Shown piece by piece: positions 63,115-64,000 of a DNA stretch of 64,000 bases (within the stretch, counting starts at the first letter, position 1; every line of letters begins with the position of its first letter). The notes under the pieces are model-generated. The model searched no databases, was not told where the DNA came from, and worked only from the letters and a program-made list of their open reading frames with translations. This DNA comes from Microbacterium sp. Se63.02b. GTDB taxonomy: Bacteria; Actinomycetota; Actinomycetes; Actinomycetales; Microbacteriaceae. The translations under genes were made by a program, and so were the position numbers. Location of the stretch: NCBI RefSeq assembly GCF_014171575.1, contig NZ_CP050453.1, positions 1,612,001-1,676,000 of the forward strand, written 5' to 3'.

Positions 63115-64000
63115 ATGAGCACCCCGCATCCCGAACCCGCGCACGATACCCACCACGGACACCCGTACGACGCCGAGCACAGCGCGGATTCCGGACACGG
63201 CACCCCCGCCGACCACGCGGGTCACGGCCACCACGGCGGGCACGGCGGTCACGCCGATCACGGCGACCACGTCGCCCAATTCCGGCGTCTGTTCTGGATC
63301 ATGCTCGTGCTCGCCGTGCCGACCGTCGCGCTGTCCGGCATGTTCGCGATGATCCTCGGCTACCCGCTCCCCGATGTCCCCGGCCTCCGCTGGGTGTCGC
63401 CGATCCTCGGCACCGTCATGTACGTGTGGGGAGGGAAGCCCTTCCTCGTCGGCGCGGTGAGCGAGATCCGCGGGCGCAAGCCCGGGATGATGCTGCTGAT
63501 CGGTCTCGCCATCACGGTCGCCTTCCTCGCATCGTGGGGGGCGAGCCTCGGCATCCTGCATCACGAGCTCGACTTCTGGTGGGAGCTGGCGCTGCTGATC
63601 GTGATCATGCTGCTCGGGCACTGGATCGAGATGCGCTCGCTCGCGCAGACGACCTCGGCACTCGATTCTCTCGCGGCGCTCCTCCCCGATGAGGCCGAGC
63701 GCGTGGAAGGCGGGCAGGTGGTCGTCGTCGCGCCCGCCGACCTCGCCGTCGGCGACGTCGTCGTCGTGCGCCCCGGGGGAGCATCCCCGCGGACGGCCGG
63801 ATCGTCGACGGTCGCGCCTCGATGGACGAGTCGATGGTGACGGGGAGTCGCGCACGGTCGCCCGCGGCGTCGGCGACCCCGTCACCGCCGGTACCGTCGC
63901 GACGGACTCCGGACTGCGCGTCGAGATCACCGCGACCGGTGACGACACCACGCTCGCCGGAATCCAGCGGCTCGTCACGGAGGCGCAGAACTCGTCGTCG
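63115..64000 (+). CDS. Heavy-metal P-type ATPase, CopB-like, His-rich N-terminus (runs off window, two frameshifts)
   Basis: The first 60 residues hold about 20 histidines (GHGHHGGHGGHADHGDH), typical of CopB-type Cu(II)/Ag pumps rather than CopA. Helices follow (RLFWIMLVLAVPTVALSGMF and more), then EMRSLAQTTSALDSLAALLPDEAE. The frame changes near 63778 (VRPGG/SIPADGRIVDGRASMDESMVTG) and 63843 (VTG/ESRTVARGVGD); one base is missing in each. The CPH/CPC and DKTG motifs lie beyond the end of the window. Confidence 0.85.

Overview
The window looks like a piece of a Microbacteriaceae chromosome, most likely Microbacterium or a close relative. This rests on uniformly high G+C, GTG starts, ATGA/GTGA stop-start overlaps and the style of the proteins (DUF3097, TPM-domain protein, CopZ/CopA/YHS copper set, DtxR-type iron box). 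No database search was possible. I see no rRNA, tRNA, IS element, prophage or CRISPR array, and no gene-free stretch above 300 bases; the longest are about 260 bases upstream of metY and 205 bases upstream of the copper operon.

1-12.7 kb is housekeeping: two CorC/CNNM-type membrane proteins, an old-yellow-enzyme reductase, an NAD(P)HX dehydratase, a GT-C type membrane mannosyltransferase-like protein, a thiamine-binding protein, an MFS exporter, a Nudix hydrolase, metX and metY, a small Tat-exported protein, an SDR, uracil-DNA glycosylase and a GNAT. 12.7-17.6 kb is a complete five-gene peptide ABC importer read leftwards. 17.7-30.9 kb holds an alpha/beta hydrolase, an AhpD-like protein, a phosphatase, an iron-boxed SIP-domain protein, an arginase-family enzyme, a PspA/TPM-domain pair, DUF3097-trmB-CPBP, a DinB2-type DNA polymerase, RidA, and a MarR/alcohol-dehydrogenase pair.

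31-59 kb is the most unusual part: an island rich in paralogues. It has three cysteine-type sulfatases without signal peptides, two SulP permeases, two GAP-family (SfLAP-like) membrane proteins, two AI-2E-type permeases, two DUF6325-like proteins, two SHOCT-domain proteins, an MscS channel, a FUSC protein, three membrane proteins of unknown function, a HAD phosphatase and two large MalT-like (LAL) LuxR regulators. A palindrome, TCACCCC-N3-GGGGTGA, recurs about 65-80 bases before the start codons of many of these genes. I propose that the island is one co-regulated system, probably driven by the LAL regulators and concerned with sulfate esters and the cell envelope.

59-64 kb is a copper-resistance operon behind two CsoR-like operators: CopZ, a membrane-anchored His-rich protein, CopA, a YHS protein and a second, CopB-like ATPase that runs off the window.

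Many genes are interrupted by single-base losses, nearly all in runs of G or C, and every fragment resumes in conserved sequence in the next frame. I read most of these as homopolymer sequencing errors and give the coordinates of the reconstructed genes. They are densest at 39-52 kb.
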